Below, one piece after another: positions 42,005-50,256 of a stretch of DNA of 58,533 nucleotides. Every line of letters starts with the position of its first letter. Position 1 is the first letter of the stretch. A model generated the notes under the pieces. The model was not told where the DNA came from and did no database searches. It worked only from the letters and a program-made list of their open reading frames with translations. A program made the translations under genes and the position numbers. This DNA is from Methanocorpusculum parvum. Lineage in GTDB: Archaea > Halobacteriota > Methanomicrobia > Methanomicrobiales > Methanocorpusculaceae. The DNA lies in contig SUTD01000006.1 in the NCBI GenBank assembly GCA_015063085.1, positions 1-58,533 of the forward strand. The letters run 5' to 3'.

Positions 42005-42247
42005 ATGCAAAGAAAGTCTATGCCCCAATCCTGTATTACTATCCTCCAGCACCTGGAAGTATCCGGCTCTCAGACACACAAAGATCTTGTTCTCGCAACC
42101 GGTCTTGCTCCGCGTACTGTCCGCTACGCACTCCGCCGCTTAAAGGAGAACGGATTAATCATCGAGAAGTTCAACTTCCGTGACGCAAGACAGATGCTCT
42201 ACTTCCCAAATACTCTGGCAACCGCCCCGCAGACCGCATCTGCCTGA
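42005..42247 (+). CDS. Small winged-helix regulator, MarR-like, 80 aa
   Basis: An 80-residue DNA-binding protein consisting of one winged helix-turn-helix: CITILQHLEVSGSQTHKDLVLATGLAPRTVRYALRRLKENGLIIEKFNFRDARQMLYF. The recognition helix is APRTVRYALRRLKENG. Start ATG 42005 is 25 bases from a TATA box; two other frames are open in this interval but do not resemble any protein. The three TGTTC/GAACA palindromes 40-100 bases upstream make autoregulation likely. A poly-T rich stretch follows. No target gene is adjacent on the same strand. Confidence 0.75.
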   Translation: MQRKSMPQSCITILQHLEVSGSQTHKDLVLATGLAPRTVRYALRRLKENGLIIEKFNFRDARQMLYFPNTLATAPQTASA

Positions 42248-42321
42248 AAAAAAATATTTTTCTCTCTTCCAATCCTCCAAACCCTTCTCTCTTTTTATTT
42301 TTTCAACGGAAAGGACAGGTA

Positions 42322-42349
42322 ACAAAAAAAAGATACAGGAAAATCCTGT
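42322..42349 (-). terminator. Terminator of mmp11
   Basis: On the minus strand ACAGGA-TTT-TCCTGT (42335-42349) is followed by a run of eight T (42324-42331), directly after the mmp11 stop. Confidence 0.65.
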
Positions 42350-43306
42350 TTATGCTTCTTCGCCGAAGAGACCTGCTGCCTCTACGCCGTCATTTGCCCA
42401 GAGGAGGGCGCCGAGAGAACCGATTCTGCCTTTGGAGTTTGCCGAGTCGATGTAGGTCACTCCGATTCTTTCTGCTTCTTCGTTTGCGTACTCAACGGTT
42501 AAGAGCTCGGTTTTAATCTGTTTCTTGTACGGCGACTCCGGCATAACCAGACCTTCGATGTAGCAGATTCCGGTCTCCGGGCTTACCGAGTGTTCTTCGA
42601 CAAAGGATTTTACAAAAGCAATGAGTTCTGCTTTCTTCTCCGGCAGAACTGCGAAGCTGATTGCAGAGCCGGTACAGTTTGTGGTCTTGTTCGGTGCTTT
42701 CGGGTTGAGCTGCACAAGACGCATGCCAAGGAATAGTACTCCCTCAATTGCGCATGCCTCGCCGCACTGCAGAGCAAGAACCCAGGTTGCTCCTTCCTCT
42801 TTTACATCGGTATCATCAATACCGAATGTAATCTTTTCATAATTCGGGAGAATGACTGTGCTTCTGCAGATTCTGGATCCTCCGACATGCAAGTCCTCTT
42901 CGGATTTGTACTCGGTCCGGATAACTCCTGGTGCCTGTGCAAGACATGCGGAAACACCAACTCCTGCGCCTGCCGCTCCTGCCCAGGATGTGTGAACCTC
43001 ATTGCCGTGTACAATAACTGCTTCGAGAGCCTGACCGCCCAGTTCGGTTGCTGCCGGGCCAAAGCGGATGGGATGACATCCAAGCTTTGCGGTCATGGTC
43101 ATCTTACACCCCTGCGTCTTTGCGGAGATAAGTGCTCCTCCCGCACGGCGGCGGTTCATGTGATCCCATTCAATGGGGCCTCGTGCATGGCACTCTTCGT
43201 GAATCTCTGCAATCCCGTTCTTCTGATCCGTCATGACAAGAAGACGGCGGCAGAACATCGGGCCGAATCTGGCTTTAACTTCTTCAGGTGTGAGTGTGAC
43301 AGTCAT
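42350..43306 (-). CDS. Methanogenesis marker protein 11
   Basis: A 318-residue protein of the methanogenesis-marker-11 family, restricted to methanogens. The ITFGIDDTDVKEEGATWVLALQCGE segment (about residues 155-180) resembles the DDTD-containing nucleotide-binding domain found in tRNA-Ile2 agmatinyl synthase-like (DUF1743) proteins. Conserved Cys occur near the start (MFCRRLL, EECHARGP). Function unknown; the DDTD motif suggests ATP or metal binding. Monocistronic with own terminator. Confidence 0.85.
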   Translation of the reverse strand: MTVTLTPEEVKARFGPMFCRRLLVMTDQKNGIAEIHEECHARGPIEWDHMNRRRAGGALISAKTQGCKMTMTAKLGCHPIRFGPAATELGGQALEAVIVHGNEVHTSWAGAAGAGVGVSACLAQAPGVIRTEYKSEEDLHVGGSRICRSTVILPNYEKITFGIDDTDVKEEGATWVLALQCGEACAIEGVLFLGMRLVQLNPKAPNKTTNCTGSAISFAVLPEKKAELIAFVKSFVEEHSVSPETGICYIEGLVMPESPYKKQIKTELLTVEYANEEAERIGVTYIDSANSKGRIGSLGALLWANDGVEAAGLFGEEA

Positions 43307-43421
43307 TGATTTTTCTCAACCGAAAATTTCGTTAACAAATTATTCGTTCTCAAAACTATAAGAGGTATTCGGTAGTGTCCCAAAGAGTATATTGAAATAG
43401 TTCTCAGTGTAATTATTAAGT

Positions 43422-43628
43422 ATGGCAAAATGGTATTGTATTTACTGCGGATGGGTTTATGATGAGGAAACCGGAGATCCGAAGCACGGCATCGAACCGG
43501 GAACAAAGTATGAAGACATTCCGGATCAGTGGAAATGTCCGCTCTGTTTAATTCCAAAAAGCAAACCGGGACTTTTCAAAAAGCTCGAAGGCGACAGACG
43601 CGACGAGACCGAAGAGTTCTCTCTCTAA
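43422..43628 (+). CDS. Rubredoxin
   Basis: A 68-residue rubredoxin, a one-electron carrier with one iron bound by four Cys: [42 protein letters not shown] (two CxxC pairs at residues 6/9 and 39/42). The C-terminal extension ([16 protein letters not shown]) adds about 15 residues to the usual 53. Likely supports oxygen or peroxide detoxification (rubrerythrin, flavodiiron proteins). A TATATTGAA box at about 43388-43397 precedes it. The next gene on the same strand is a Cys-rich regulator. Confidence 0.96.
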   Translation: MAKWYCIYCGWVYDEETGDPKHGIEPGTKYEDIPDQWKCPLCLIPKSKPGLFKKLEGDRRDETEEFSL

Positions 43629-43699
43629 CACATCTTTTTTTTAAACCCGTGTGCATAAACGGTGTGTTTTATATACATAAACATCGTTAATAATTATCT

Positions 43700-44026
43700 A
43701 TGGTAAAAGTTCCCTGTCAGGATATTGTTATGAACATCATCCCTGCAGTTCAGGCATCTCTCGCCGCAGAGCTGGTTGGTCTTGGAATCAGTCAGGTACA
43801 GGCTGCAAAAGCGCTCTCTGTCGCTCCATCGGCGGTCTCTCAGTATCTGTCAGGCAAACGCGGATACCGGATTGTTTTTGATGATGAGATTAATGATATT
43901 ATCAAAGACCTTGCCAAAGAGATTCAGACCAAGAATCTGACCGAAGAAGAGCTTGAGAAGAAATTCTGCGGAATCTGCGCTGTCATTCGCGGTTCTGAAG
44001 GATGTTGTCTCTCTTGTAAAGAATAA
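43700..44026 (+). CDS. XRE-type regulator with C-terminal Cys cluster
   Basis: A 108-residue regulator. Helix-turn-helix at about residues 26-57 (LVGLGISQVQAAKALSVAPSAVSQYLSGKRGY), a linker helix, and a C-terminal tail with CGICAVIRGSEGCCLSC: five Cys that could bind an Fe-S cluster or zinc. This architecture fits a redox- or metal-sensing repressor. TTTTATATAC at about 43667-43677 is a strong TATA box 27 bases before ATG 43700 (leaderless). Follows rubredoxin, a possible target. Confidence 0.82.
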   Translation: MVKVPCQDIVMNIIPAVQASLAAELVGLGISQVQAAKALSVAPSAVSQYLSGKRGYRIVFDDEINDIIKDLAKEIQTKNLTEEELEKKFCGICAVIRGSEGCCLSCKE

Positions 44027-44208
44027 AACCGAATACCCGTTCCCTTTTTGGGCTGAAGAGAGAATATCTTCTCTCACCTTTTCGAACTGCCGGAGAGCAG
44101 ATTTACGCATTTTTCCAGCTGAGAAAAACCCGGCTGAAGGACAGTAATCAACAAAAAAACAGTTCCCGCTAAGTATTTTATTGAAGAGTGATAACTATTT
44201 ACTCAGTT

Positions 44209-45474
44209 ATGCATTCGATACTGAGAGAATGTACGAGCGGGGATTACTCCTCACTCTCTGCTGTTTCAAAAAACGAGAATATCTCAACAGAAAGGCTCGC
44301 ACGAAATATTCTATCCGGCCGATGCATTGTTCTGAAAAATGACCGCAGAACCTACACTCCGTGCGCAATAGGAGAAGGAGCTGGCGTAAAGGTAAATGTG
44401 AATATTGGAACATCCGGCATCACCTGTTCTCCGGAAATGGAAATCGAAAAGGCAAAAGCCGCAATCGATAACGGAGCAGACGCGATTATGGATTTATCGA
44501 CCGGCGGGGATATTGTATCCATGCGCCGCGAGATTCTAAAGCTTGACATTCCAGTCGGCACTGTTCCGATTTATGAGGCAGTCCGCCGTGCCGGCAATGT
44601 CGTTGATCTGGATGCTGACACGCTCTTCAACACCATCCGTGACCAGGCAAAGGAAGGCGTTGACTTCATGACGCTTCACTGTGGAGTAAATCTCGAAGTG
44701 CTTGATGCGTTAAAGCTTGATCCGCGGACTATGGGTGTCGTATCCCGCGGTGGTTCATTCCACACAGCGATGATGCTTGCAACAGGCGAAGAGAATCCGC
44801 TCTACAAAGAATATGACTACCTCTTAGAAATTTTAGACGAGTATGACATCCCGATCTCTTTAGGGGACGGCATGCGTCCTGGAGCATACGTGGATTCGGT
44901 AAAACTTGCCAAGTCTCAGGAGTATGTGACTCTTGGAAAACTCGCCCGCCGTGCTTTTGACAAAGGTGTTTTCCGCATGATTGAAGGCCCGGGACACATG
45001 GACTTTTCCGAAATCTCCTACAATGTGAAGATGATAAAGGAAATCACTGGTTTTGCTCCGCTCTATCTGTTAGGTCCGCTGGTAACAGATATAGCCCCAG
45101 GTTATGACCACATAACAGGAGCCATAGGCGGGGCTGCTGCCGCCTCTGCCGGAGCTGACTTCATCTGTATGGTGTCTCCATCTGAACACTTAGCCCTCCC
45201 GAATAAAAACGATATCATAGAGGGAACAAGAACCGCAAAAATTGCAGCTCACGTCGGAGACCTTGCAAGAAAACGTGAATCAGCACTCGCCCGCGAAATC
45301 GAGATGGGAGAAGCCCGTCATGCTCTTGACTGGGAAAGACAGTATGCCGCAGCGATGTTTGGCGAGCATGCAAAGGCAGTCCACGAAAGAGACGGCGAAT
45401 GCGAAACCTGTTCAATGTGCGGGGATTTATGTGCGATAAAAATCGTCGAACAGGCTTTGGAAAAGAAAATATAA
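44209..45474 (+). CDS. thiC: Phosphomethylpyrimidine synthase
   Basis: ThiC converts aminoimidazole ribotide to hydroxymethylpyrimidine phosphate for thiamine, using a radical SAM mechanism. The 421-residue product has KVNVNIGTSG, GADAIMDLSTGGDI, PVGTVPIYEA, FMTLHCGV, SRGGSFHTAMM, SLGDGMRPGAY, EGPGHMDF, GPLVTDIAPGYDHITGAIGGA, and the C-terminal cluster Cys motif CETCSMCGDLC (CxxCx4C type). The frame starts at 44188, but ATG 44209 is about 27 bases after a TATTTTATTG box. The archaeal form lacks the N-terminal domain of plant and many bacterial ThiC. Confidence 0.95.
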   Translation: MHSILRECTSGDYSSLSAVSKNENISTERLARNILSGRCIVLKNDRRTYTPCAIGEGAGVKVNVNIGTSGITCSPEMEIEKAKAAIDNGADAIMDLSTGGDIVSMRREILKLDIPVGTVPIYEAVRRAGNVVDLDADTLFNTIRDQAKEGVDFMTLHCGVNLEVLDALKLDPRTMGVVSRGGSFHTAMMLATGEENPLYKEYDYLLEILDEYDIPISLGDGMRPGAYVDSVKLAKSQEYVTLGKLARRAFDKGVFRMIEGPGHMDFSEISYNVKMIKEITGFAPLYLLGPLVTDIAPGYDHITGAIGGAAAASAGADFICMVSPSEHLALPNKNDIIEGTRTAKIAAHVGDLARKRESALAREIEMGEARHALDWERQYAAAMFGEHAKAVHERDGECETCSMCGDLCAIKIVEQALEKKI

Positions 45475-45553
45475 GTATGACAACCCGTGTATTAGAGTTA
45501 TCTGATATATCTTAGAAACACCCTTTTCTTATTTTTCTTCTGGAACTCCTCTT

Positions 45554-45922
45554 TTACCGCTTCCACTTTTGAAGTGTCCTGTGTGCTTCGCGGACAACGT
45601 ATGGATTTTTATCTCCCATTAATGGTTTTATGTACTGTACGTGAGATGGATTTCCAATAATTCCAAGACTCTTTGCTGCACAGCATCGAACCATGTCATT
45701 TTCGTCTGACAGCATTGGAATGAGACGGTCTGCAAATTCCCTGCATCCGCAAAGCCCAAGAACCTCGCATGCCCGATAACGAAACACCCAGTCATCTGCT
45801 GAGAGCAAAGGGATTACTGCTTCTGCTCCGGCTTTTCCAAGCTTCCCAAGACTCTTTGCAGCTTCGCTTCTAACCGATTTCTCAGTCGATAAAAACTTTA
45901 CACAGTAATCTCCTGCTGACAT
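45554..45922 (-). CDS. HEAT-repeat protein
   Basis: A 122-residue protein of about four HEAT-like (PBS lyase-type) repeats, each ~31 residues: SVRSEAAKSLGKLGKAGAEAVIPLL, DWVFRYRACEVLGLCG, DMVRCCAAKSLGIIGN and NPYVVREAHRTLQKW. Such small solenoids act as protein-binding scaffolds or phycobilin-lyase-like proteins; partner unknown. An ATATACC box at about 45945-45952 lies 25 bases before ATG 45922. Single gene. Confidence 0.88.
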   Translation of the reverse strand: MSAGDYCVKFLSTEKSVRSEAAKSLGKLGKAGAEAVIPLLSADDWVFRYRACEVLGLCGCREFADRLIPMLSDENDMVRCCAAKSLGIIGNPSHVQYIKPLMGDKNPYVVREAHRTLQKWKR

Positions 45923-46020
45923 ATTTCATAGTCTTTGAGAGTTGGTATATCTATTTTTGGATTATATCAATTCAAACTTCAGAAATATTGAGATGCGGTT
46001 CAGAAAAATTAAAAAAAAAG

Positions 46021-46857
46021 TTACTCTGCATGGATTGCAGAGATTAATTCCGGCATTGCCTTTTCGAACTTTACGCCGTACCAGTGTTCGGTATCGCCTT
46101 TCGTGATTTCGATGCAGCGGACGGTATAGTCTGCGGCAATTTTTGCGGAGGTGAAGGCGTCTTTTCCGTTGATGAGCGCTCCAACGAATGTTGATGCATA
46201 GACATCTCCGGTTCCGTGACAGCCCTTCTCGATTCTGCGGTGCTCGTAGTAGGACTTCTCTTTGTTCTCGAACACGACAACACCTGTTCTTCCGGGCTTG
46301 TATCCGACACCGGTTAAGATAACCGTCTCTGCGCCCAGAGCAGATAGTTTTGCAAGGAGCTCGTCGATGTATGCCTCGTCATACTCTTCTTTGTATTCCA
46401 TACCCGTGAGCATGCAGGCTTCAGTGATATTTGGGAGAATGATGTCTGCTTTGGCACAGAGCTTTTTCATCTCCTCGACATAGACCATATCGAATGCCGG
46501 ATAGAGCACTCCGCCGTCAGCCATTGCAGGATCTACAATATTCAGGCTTCCTTCGGTTCCAAGGTCATCCATAATCGAGATGACATCAGCAATCATCTCC
46601 GGTGTTCCCAGATACCCGGTGTATACTGCGTCAAACTTTACGCCGACCTCTTTCCAGTGGTCACGGATTTTCGGGATGTCTTCTGCTAAGTCACGGCAGG
46701 TAAATCCGGTAAATCCGCCCGTATGCGTTGAGAGAACTGCGGATGGGATTACTGCTGTCTCGATTCCGCAGGCCGAGATAATCGGGAGCGCTACGGTAAG
46801 CGAACACTGTCCGAAACAGGAGATGTCCTGGATGGTAAGAACCCGTTTGTCAGTCAT
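46021..46857 (-). CDS. pdxY: Pyridoxamine/pyridoxal kinase
   Basis: A 278-residue ribokinase-superfamily enzyme that phosphorylates pyridoxal, pyridoxamine or pyridoxine in B6 salvage. Segments: TIQDISCFGQCSLTVALPIISACG (substrate pocket), LSTHTGGF, VDPAMADGG, LPNITEACMLTG, and the anion hole/catalytic GCHGTGDVYAS with the Asp base. Most methanogens make PLP de novo, so a salvage kinase may be acquired from Firmicutes-like bacteria (inference). GGAG lies about nine bases before ATG 46857; the frame is open to 46878. Follows the alcohol dehydrogenase gene by 37 bases in one operon. Confidence 0.9.
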   Translation of the reverse strand: MTDKRVLTIQDISCFGQCSLTVALPIISACGIETAVIPSAVLSTHTGGFTGFTCRDLAEDIPKIRDHWKEVGVKFDAVYTGYLGTPEMIADVISIMDDLGTEGSLNIVDPAMADGGVLYPAFDMVYVEEMKKLCAKADIILPNITEACMLTGMEYKEEYDEAYIDELLAKLSALGAETVILTGVGYKPGRTGVVVFENKEKSYYEHRRIEKGCHGTGDVYASTFVGALINGKDAFTSAKIAADYTVRCIEITKGDTEHWYGVKFEKAMPELISAIHAE

Positions 46858-46894
46858 GGGTAAACTCCGTATTTGCATTTTTTCGTATGCTGTA

Positions 46895-47947
46895 TCAGGA
46901 TTTATCTGTTGTCCTGCATTCGACTGCTATTTTGATGACGCCGTCTTCTCTGTTTTCGAAAATCCTGTACGCTTCTTCTATTTCTTCAAGCGGATAGGTG
47001 TGGGTTATCAGAGGCTCGGTGTCGATTTTTCCCTCGGCAATGAGCCGGAGTGTCTCGTCACAGTCACATCCGTCAACGCCTCCGGTTTTGAATGTCAGGT
47101 TTTTGCCGTACATATCCGGAAGCGGCAGGGTTTGCGGGGAATCATAGAGAGCGACAACTGTTACTATCCCGTTCGGCCTTGCACATTCCCATGCCAATTG
47201 AAATGTTGTATCAGCGCCTGCGACTTCGAGTACAACATCTGCTCCTCTCTGTTCGCTGTTTTCTCTTACAAACTCCGGGCATTTGTCAGGGGTTACTGTG
47301 AGGACATCTGGATAGTGTTTACGGATGAAGCGGATTCTCTCTTCGTCCTTTTCGCAGACGATAATTCTCTTTGGGTGTTTGAGCATCACGCAGAGGAGAG
47401 TGCAGATTCCGGTAGGCCCTGCCCCGATGATTAGGACTGTGTCGTCTTTTGTAATCTCAGATATTCGTGCCGCCCAGAATCCTGTGGCAAGAACGTCTCC
47501 GACGAAGAGTGCCTGGCGATCTGTGACGCAGTCTGGGATTTTGTTTAGACCTGTGTCTGCGAAAGGCACTCTCACGTACTCTGCCTGGCCTCCGTCAATG
47601 CGGCATCCAAGCGCCCATCCGCCGTTTTTGTCGGTACAGTTGTTGACAAACCCCCGTTTGCAGAAGAAGCACTCTCCGCAGAATGTTTCCACATTGACTG
47701 TTACGCGGTCTCCGGGCCTGACGTTTGTTACCGCAGATCCCACCTCTTCTACAACACCTACCATCTCGTGCCCTACCGTAACTCCTTCAACTGCTCTTGG
47801 CACGCTTCCGTGCTTTATGTGCAGGTCGCTTGAACATATGCTTGCAAGCGTCACGCGGACTACGGCGTCACGCTCGTGCAGGATTTTCGGCTTTGGTTTT
47901 TCTGTAAGAGCGAACTTTCCTTTTTCGATGTATGTGCAGGTCAGCAT
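46895..47947 (-). CDS. Zinc-dependent alcohol dehydrogenase family protein
   Basis: A 350-residue medium-chain dehydrogenase. Catalytic zinc ligands Cys38 (ICSSD), His60-Glu61 (GHE); structural zinc Cys90, 93, 96, 104 (CGECFFCKRGFVNNC); Rossmann motif GAGPTG near residue 178. Overall like bacterial threonine/sorbitol/alcohol dehydrogenases; substrate uncertain. Secondary-alcohol dehydrogenases in Methanomicrobiales supply electrons from 2-propanol or similar and are F420-dependent luciferase-like or NADP-dependent MDR types; this could be such an NADP enzyme. First gene of the pdxY operon. AAGGAT precedes ATG 47947. Confidence 0.88.
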   Translation of the reverse strand: MLTCTYIEKGKFALTEKPKPKILHERDAVVRVTLASICSSDLHIKHGSVPRAVEGVTVGHEMVGVVEEVGSAVTNVRPGDRVTVNVETFCGECFFCKRGFVNNCTDKNGGWALGCRIDGGQAEYVRVPFADTGLNKIPDCVTDRQALFVGDVLATGFWAARISEITKDDTVLIIGAGPTGICTLLCVMLKHPKRIIVCEKDEERIRFIRKHYPDVLTVTPDKCPEFVRENSEQRGADVVLEVAGADTTFQLAWECARPNGIVTVVALYDSPQTLPLPDMYGKNLTFKTGGVDGCDCDETLRLIAEGKIDTEPLITHTYPLEEIEEAYRIFENREDGVIKIAVECRTTDKS

Positions 47948-48021
47948 GGTATCCTTACGTCTTAGTTTATTGTTTTATGTAAGTAAGGTTTTGGCTTTTC
48001 AAAGCCTAAAAAAAAGAAAGA

Positions 48022-49743
48022 TTATTTTCTCTCAGCCTTTAAGCGTCTGACTTCTTCTAAAATCTTCGTTAAGATAACCTCATCAGACGGCATGTCGGTT
48101 TCAAACGCCTTCTTCACATGGATTGGAACACCGTCCAAGCGGTATGCGGTACCTTCCGCATCGATTCCAACTGATGCCACCGGGATGTGGATTTTTGCGA
48201 CCGCGGTCGAGAGGGAGATGAACGGGTCGAGAACCACCGTATTGATATTTGCCAGGTGGGCTACAGTCTCTCTTGGGAAGTGTGCGCCAAGGTCGGTTCC
48301 AATGATTAATACTGCGTCTGCCTCATGGTTTCCTAAGATATCAACACCGCTTGTCTCTCCCGGATTGTAGTGCACAATTCCTCTGGAGTAATCAACCGCG
48401 TACGGATATCCTGCCGCAAGCGAGAACATCTGGTTTGTTCCGTCCACATTCCAGTGACCGCGAAGAGGAGTTAACGTGTACTTCGTATGGCGGTTGAGTT
48501 CGTCAACCAACTCAATGCCGGCCCGCACATTCTTGTACTTGCCGCGGGACTGCGTCAGACCGATTCCGGTAAAGAACGAACCGAACTTTGCCGAGAGCAG
48601 AATATCTGCGAGTTTGAAGATAACATTTCTCTCAACACCGGCAACCGTCTCCGGGATGACATCGCGTTCTCCCCGCACACAGGCGCGAAGAGCATTGAAG
48701 AGTGCAAAGTCTCCTCCGGGCTTTACCTGCACAAACACGTCCGCGAGTTTTGCCGTCTCGGACTCTCTGATATCGACTACGATAACGGTTCTGTTGCCTC
48801 TCCCCTCCTCGCGGAATGCACCGGTCGAGAATGTCGAGTAGCGGGATAAGTGTCTTGGATGTGCTGCAATCGGATTGCATCCCCAGTAGACGATAACATC
48901 TGCTCTGTTCTTAATCTGACCAAGCGTACATCCCGGGTGTCCGACCTCCTGGACGGCCATAATTGTCGGCCCGTGACACTCAGAGGAACAGTTATCCATC
49001 ACCGCGCCAATCTCCTCTGCAATCTCCAGACCGATGTGCATCGCCTCAGTTGAAGTGCCGGACCATCCGTAGAAGAGCGCACGCTTTGCGTCAACGAACA
49101 TCTTTGCGACCTTCTTTACCGCATCGTCAAAGTCAGTCTCAACCCAGCGGTCGCCCTGGCGTTCGATTGGGGAGATCATTCTGCCCTTCGAGCAGAATTT
49201 ACCGGCAGAGAGCAGACATCCATTGACAACTTCTGTTACCACACCGTCTTTTACGTGAAGCTCGATGTCATCACAGAGACAGCCGCAGAGAGGGCATGCC
49301 GCATGCTTTACCACCTTTTCGCCCTGCTCTGCTCCCGGAAGCTTAATTCCCTCAGGCACTGCATAGCGAAGGCCGCCTAAGTGCTCCATTAAATCCCATG
49401 CGGATTCGAGCGGTCTGTCAGTCGGCTCAACCTCAACTGCCATACCCTTGAAGTCCGGTGCACCTGTTGCATGCGTCTTCTCATGCAGAATGAAGTTTGC
49501 ATGCGGACCGCACGGAATAAACACAACTCCTTCCGGAGTTTCCGGAGATTCGCGGACATAAAAGACCGTCTCGCCTGCGGTACTTGAGATTACAACATGG
49601 TCTCCTTCCTCAACACCGATTTCCATGCAGTCCATCGGGTGAAGGAAACAGTATGAAGTCTCACGCGAATATTCCGGAGTATCCTTATAGTACAGCTGGG
49701 CTCCCTGCTCAGGAGTTCGCCCGCTGCTCATCATCATCTTCAT
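48022..49743 (-). CDS. fwdB: Fused formylmethanofuran dehydrogenase subunits D and B
   Basis: A 573-residue protein catalysing CO2 reduction to formyl-methanofuran at a molybdo/tungstopterin site. Residues about 1-120 match the FwdD/FmdD molybdopterin-dinucleotide-binding domain (SSGRTPEQGAQLYYKD, MDCMEIGVEEGDHVVISS, GVVFIPCGPHAN); from about 145 onward it is FwdB: 4Fe-4S motif CPLCGCLCDD (Cys 150, 153, 155, 157) and SSECHGPT whose Cys256 is the likely metal ligand. The two are usually separate genes. The GAGAGGGAAG sequence just before ATG 49743 favours this start over 49800. Divergent from mobB, which makes its cofactor. Subunits A, C, E-G are not in this window. Confidence 0.92.
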   Translation of the reverse strand: MKMMMSSGRTPEQGAQLYYKDTPEYSRETSYCFLHPMDCMEIGVEEGDHVVISSTAGETVFYVRESPETPEGVVFIPCGPHANFILHEKTHATGAPDFKGMAVEVEPTDRPLESAWDLMEHLGGLRYAVPEGIKLPGAEQGEKVVKHAACPLCGCLCDDIELHVKDGVVTEVVNGCLLSAGKFCSKGRMISPIERQGDRWVETDFDDAVKKVAKMFVDAKRALFYGWSGTSTEAMHIGLEIAEEIGAVMDNCSSECHGPTIMAVQEVGHPGCTLGQIKNRADVIVYWGCNPIAAHPRHLSRYSTFSTGAFREEGRGNRTVIVVDIRESETAKLADVFVQVKPGGDFALFNALRACVRGERDVIPETVAGVERNVIFKLADILLSAKFGSFFTGIGLTQSRGKYKNVRAGIELVDELNRHTKYTLTPLRGHWNVDGTNQMFSLAAGYPYAVDYSRGIVHYNPGETSGVDILGNHEADAVLIIGTDLGAHFPRETVAHLANINTVVLDPFISLSTAVAKIHIPVASVGIDAEGTAYRLDGVPIHVKKAFETDMPSDEVILTKILEEVRRLKAERK

Positions 49744-49783
49744 ATTCTCTTCCCTCTCGTATGTACTCAATATGTTTCGGGTA

Positions 49784-49798
49784 AAAAGTAATAAATCC
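49784..49798. promoter_or_regulatory. Shared A/T box of divergent fwdDB and mobB promoters
   Basis: The AGTAATAAATCC sequence reads as a TATA-like box on both strands. It is about 28 bases before mobB ATG 49825 (leaderless) and predicts a leader of some 20 bases for the fused fwd gene, so both may be transcribed from one element. Confidence 0.4.
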
Positions 49799-49824
49799 AA
49801 CTCACGCGAAACTCTTAACAGTTA

Positions 49825-50256
49825 ATGAAAATTATCAATATTATCGGCCACTCCAACAGCGGGAAGACTACAATCGTCAAAGAACTGGTTCCCCTGCTTG
49901 CGAAAAACTACAAAGTCGGCACGATAAAGCACATGGGACACCACATCTTCGAGCTGCCGAAAGGAAAGGACACTACGCTTCATTTTGAGGCCGGTTCCTC
50001 CTGCGGGGCAGGAATTGATGCGGAAAAAACGGTTCTCACACTCAGAGGGACGGATATTTACACAATTTTAGACATCTATGCCCTTCTTGGATATGATTAC
50101 TGCGTAATTGAAGGTTTCAAGGACGAGCAGTTCTCCTGCGTTGTCTTAGGCGGTCTGACCAGAGCAGAGAAGGTCATTCTCCGCGATGCATCCCCTGCAG
50201 AGATTTTTGCCGCGCGCGATTCCTTCGAGGAGTACACCCCGCGGTTCCATGTCTGA
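49825..50256 (+). CDS. mobB: Molybdopterin-guanine dinucleotide biosynthesis adaptor MobB
   Basis: A 143-residue P-loop GTPase that assists transfer of GMP to molybdopterin. Walker A GHSNSGKTT at residues 8-16; later VGTIKHMGHHIFELPKGKDTTLHFEAGSS matches the family HH motif region, and YCVIEGFKDEQF is the Walker-B-like segment. The neighbour transcribed away from it is the molybdopterin-guanine-dinucleotide enzyme formylmethanofuran dehydrogenase, a clear functional link. Its 3' end overlaps taw1 by eight bases. Confidence 0.93.
   Translation: MKIINIIGHSNSGKTTIVKELVPLLAKNYKVGTIKHMGHHIFELPKGKDTTLHFEAGSSCGAGIDAEKTVLTLRGTDIYTILDIYALLGYDYCVIEGFKDEQFSCVVLGGLTRAEKVILRDASPAEIFAARDSFEEYTPRFHV

Noticed and set aside
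41956-42183. Alternative overlapping frames at the winged-helix gene
   Set aside because: Two other frames are open there, but only the frame from 42005 encodes a recognisable helix-turn-helix and has a TATA box at the right distance.
44120-44160. TPP riboswitch-like string (CTGAGA...ACCC...GTAAT) before thiC
   Set aside because: It has scattered matches to the TPP consensus but no matching 5' half or closing P1 stem, and the predicted thiC transcript starts downstream of it.
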